A stretch of DNA of 58,149 bases from Streptomyces sp. Isolate_45 (GTDB taxonomy: Bacteria > Actinomycetota > Actinomycetes > Streptomycetales > Streptomycetaceae). Below the pieces are notes generated by a model that ran no database searches, had not been told where the DNA came from, and worked only from the letters and a program-made list of their open reading frames with translations. Positions 58,031 to 58,149 of the stretch are shown piece by piece. The stretch covers positions 1-58,149 of the forward strand of contig NZ_JANFAK020000044.1 of assembly GCF_024721315.2 (NCBI RefSeq), written 5' to 3'. Positions within the stretch are counted from its first letter, which is position 1. Each line of letters starts with the position of its first letter. Both the position numbers and the translations under genes were made by a program.

Positions 58031-58149
58031 ATGACACAGGTGACCGAAAGCCCGGTCCTACCCCGACAGGCCCGTACCCCGGGCGTCGTGCGCCGTCGGT
58101 TGGCCGGCTGGCCGCGCTGGATCGGGTACGTGGCCTTCCTGGTGCTGCT
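58031..58149 (+). CDS. Partial gene, membrane protein start
   Basis: The frame MTQVTESPVLPRQARTPGVV continues as RRRLAGWPRWIGYVAFLVLL and runs off the window. AAGGAGG lies seven bases upstream of the ATG. A basic stretch followed by a hydrophobic segment suggests an integral membrane protein, but the family cannot be told from 39 residues. Confidence 0.6.
   Translation, partial: MTQVTESPVLPRQARTPGVVRRRLAGWPRWIGYVAFLVL

Overview
The window reads as chromosomal DNA of a Streptomyces or close relative. It has very high GC with a strong third-position bias, many GTG starts, mycothiol-linked enzymes (mycothione reductase, a maleylpyruvate-isomerase-fold protein), an LL-DAP-type MurE paralogue, SigB/STAS/anti-sigma ATPase regulators, SpoIIE phosphatase and a poly-HAMP hybrid kinase. 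Bases 1-90 are poly-C/poly-G low complexity and look like a contig edge. The last gene runs off the right end. I see no rRNA or tRNA gene and no intact insertion sequence.

Layout. 0-5 kb: a collagen-like secreted protein, a membrane protein, a decayed Vgb-like fragment, a lipoprotein, enoyl-ACP reductase FabV and a frameshifted MFS remnant. 5.1-5.5 kb: an eight-repeat type I-E CRISPR array with no cas genes in the window, read on the minus strand. 5.9-8.9 kb: a TetR-MFS-SDR unit in which an almost identical 21-bp operator precedes both the regulator and the transporter. 9-16.7 kb: a ParB-like protein, TetR plus mycothiol-type enzyme, HTH plus DUF3291, a STAS/HATPase partner-switching pair, a secreted serine hydrolase and a divergent IS30-type-HTH/MarR fusion. 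16.7-29 kb: mycothione reductase, a flavodoxin-type reductase, acyl-CoA oxidase, Imm49, a methyltransferase, a SigB-family sigma factor, a MurE paralogue and a DUF2975-XRE pair. 29-36.8 kb: a PPOX protein, two NTF2-like proteins, a lipoprotein, GNAT, P450 and a large P-loop/GNAT-like/HTH protein. 36.9-44 kb: a SpoIIE-ANTAR-GAF-PAS phosphatase and the 1521-residue poly-HAMP hybrid kinase. 44.5-58 kb: VOC protein, lipase-like hydrolase, secreted phospholipase A2, an ECF sigma/zinc anti-sigma/ABC exporter operon, YrhK-like protein, a truncated adenylating enzyme, a secreted tripeptidyl-aminopeptidase-like hydrolase, a yybP-ykoY (Mn2+) riboswitch before a TMEM165/GDT1 exporter, and a methyltransferase.

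How it works together. Much of the region is signal transduction and stress response: STAS plus anti-sigma ATPase, a SigB-like factor with a SigB-type promoter, and a poly-HAMP kinase next to a PP2C-type phosphatase are all parts known from partner-switching and osmotic-stress networks. Small efflux/oxidoreductase units carry their own repressors. A recurring local signature is TANNNT followed by exactly six bases and then the start codon, which marks many genes here as probably leaderless. Gene decay (Vgb, MFS, VOC fragments and a C-terminally truncated AMP ligase) suggests an accessory, turning-over part of the chromosome.
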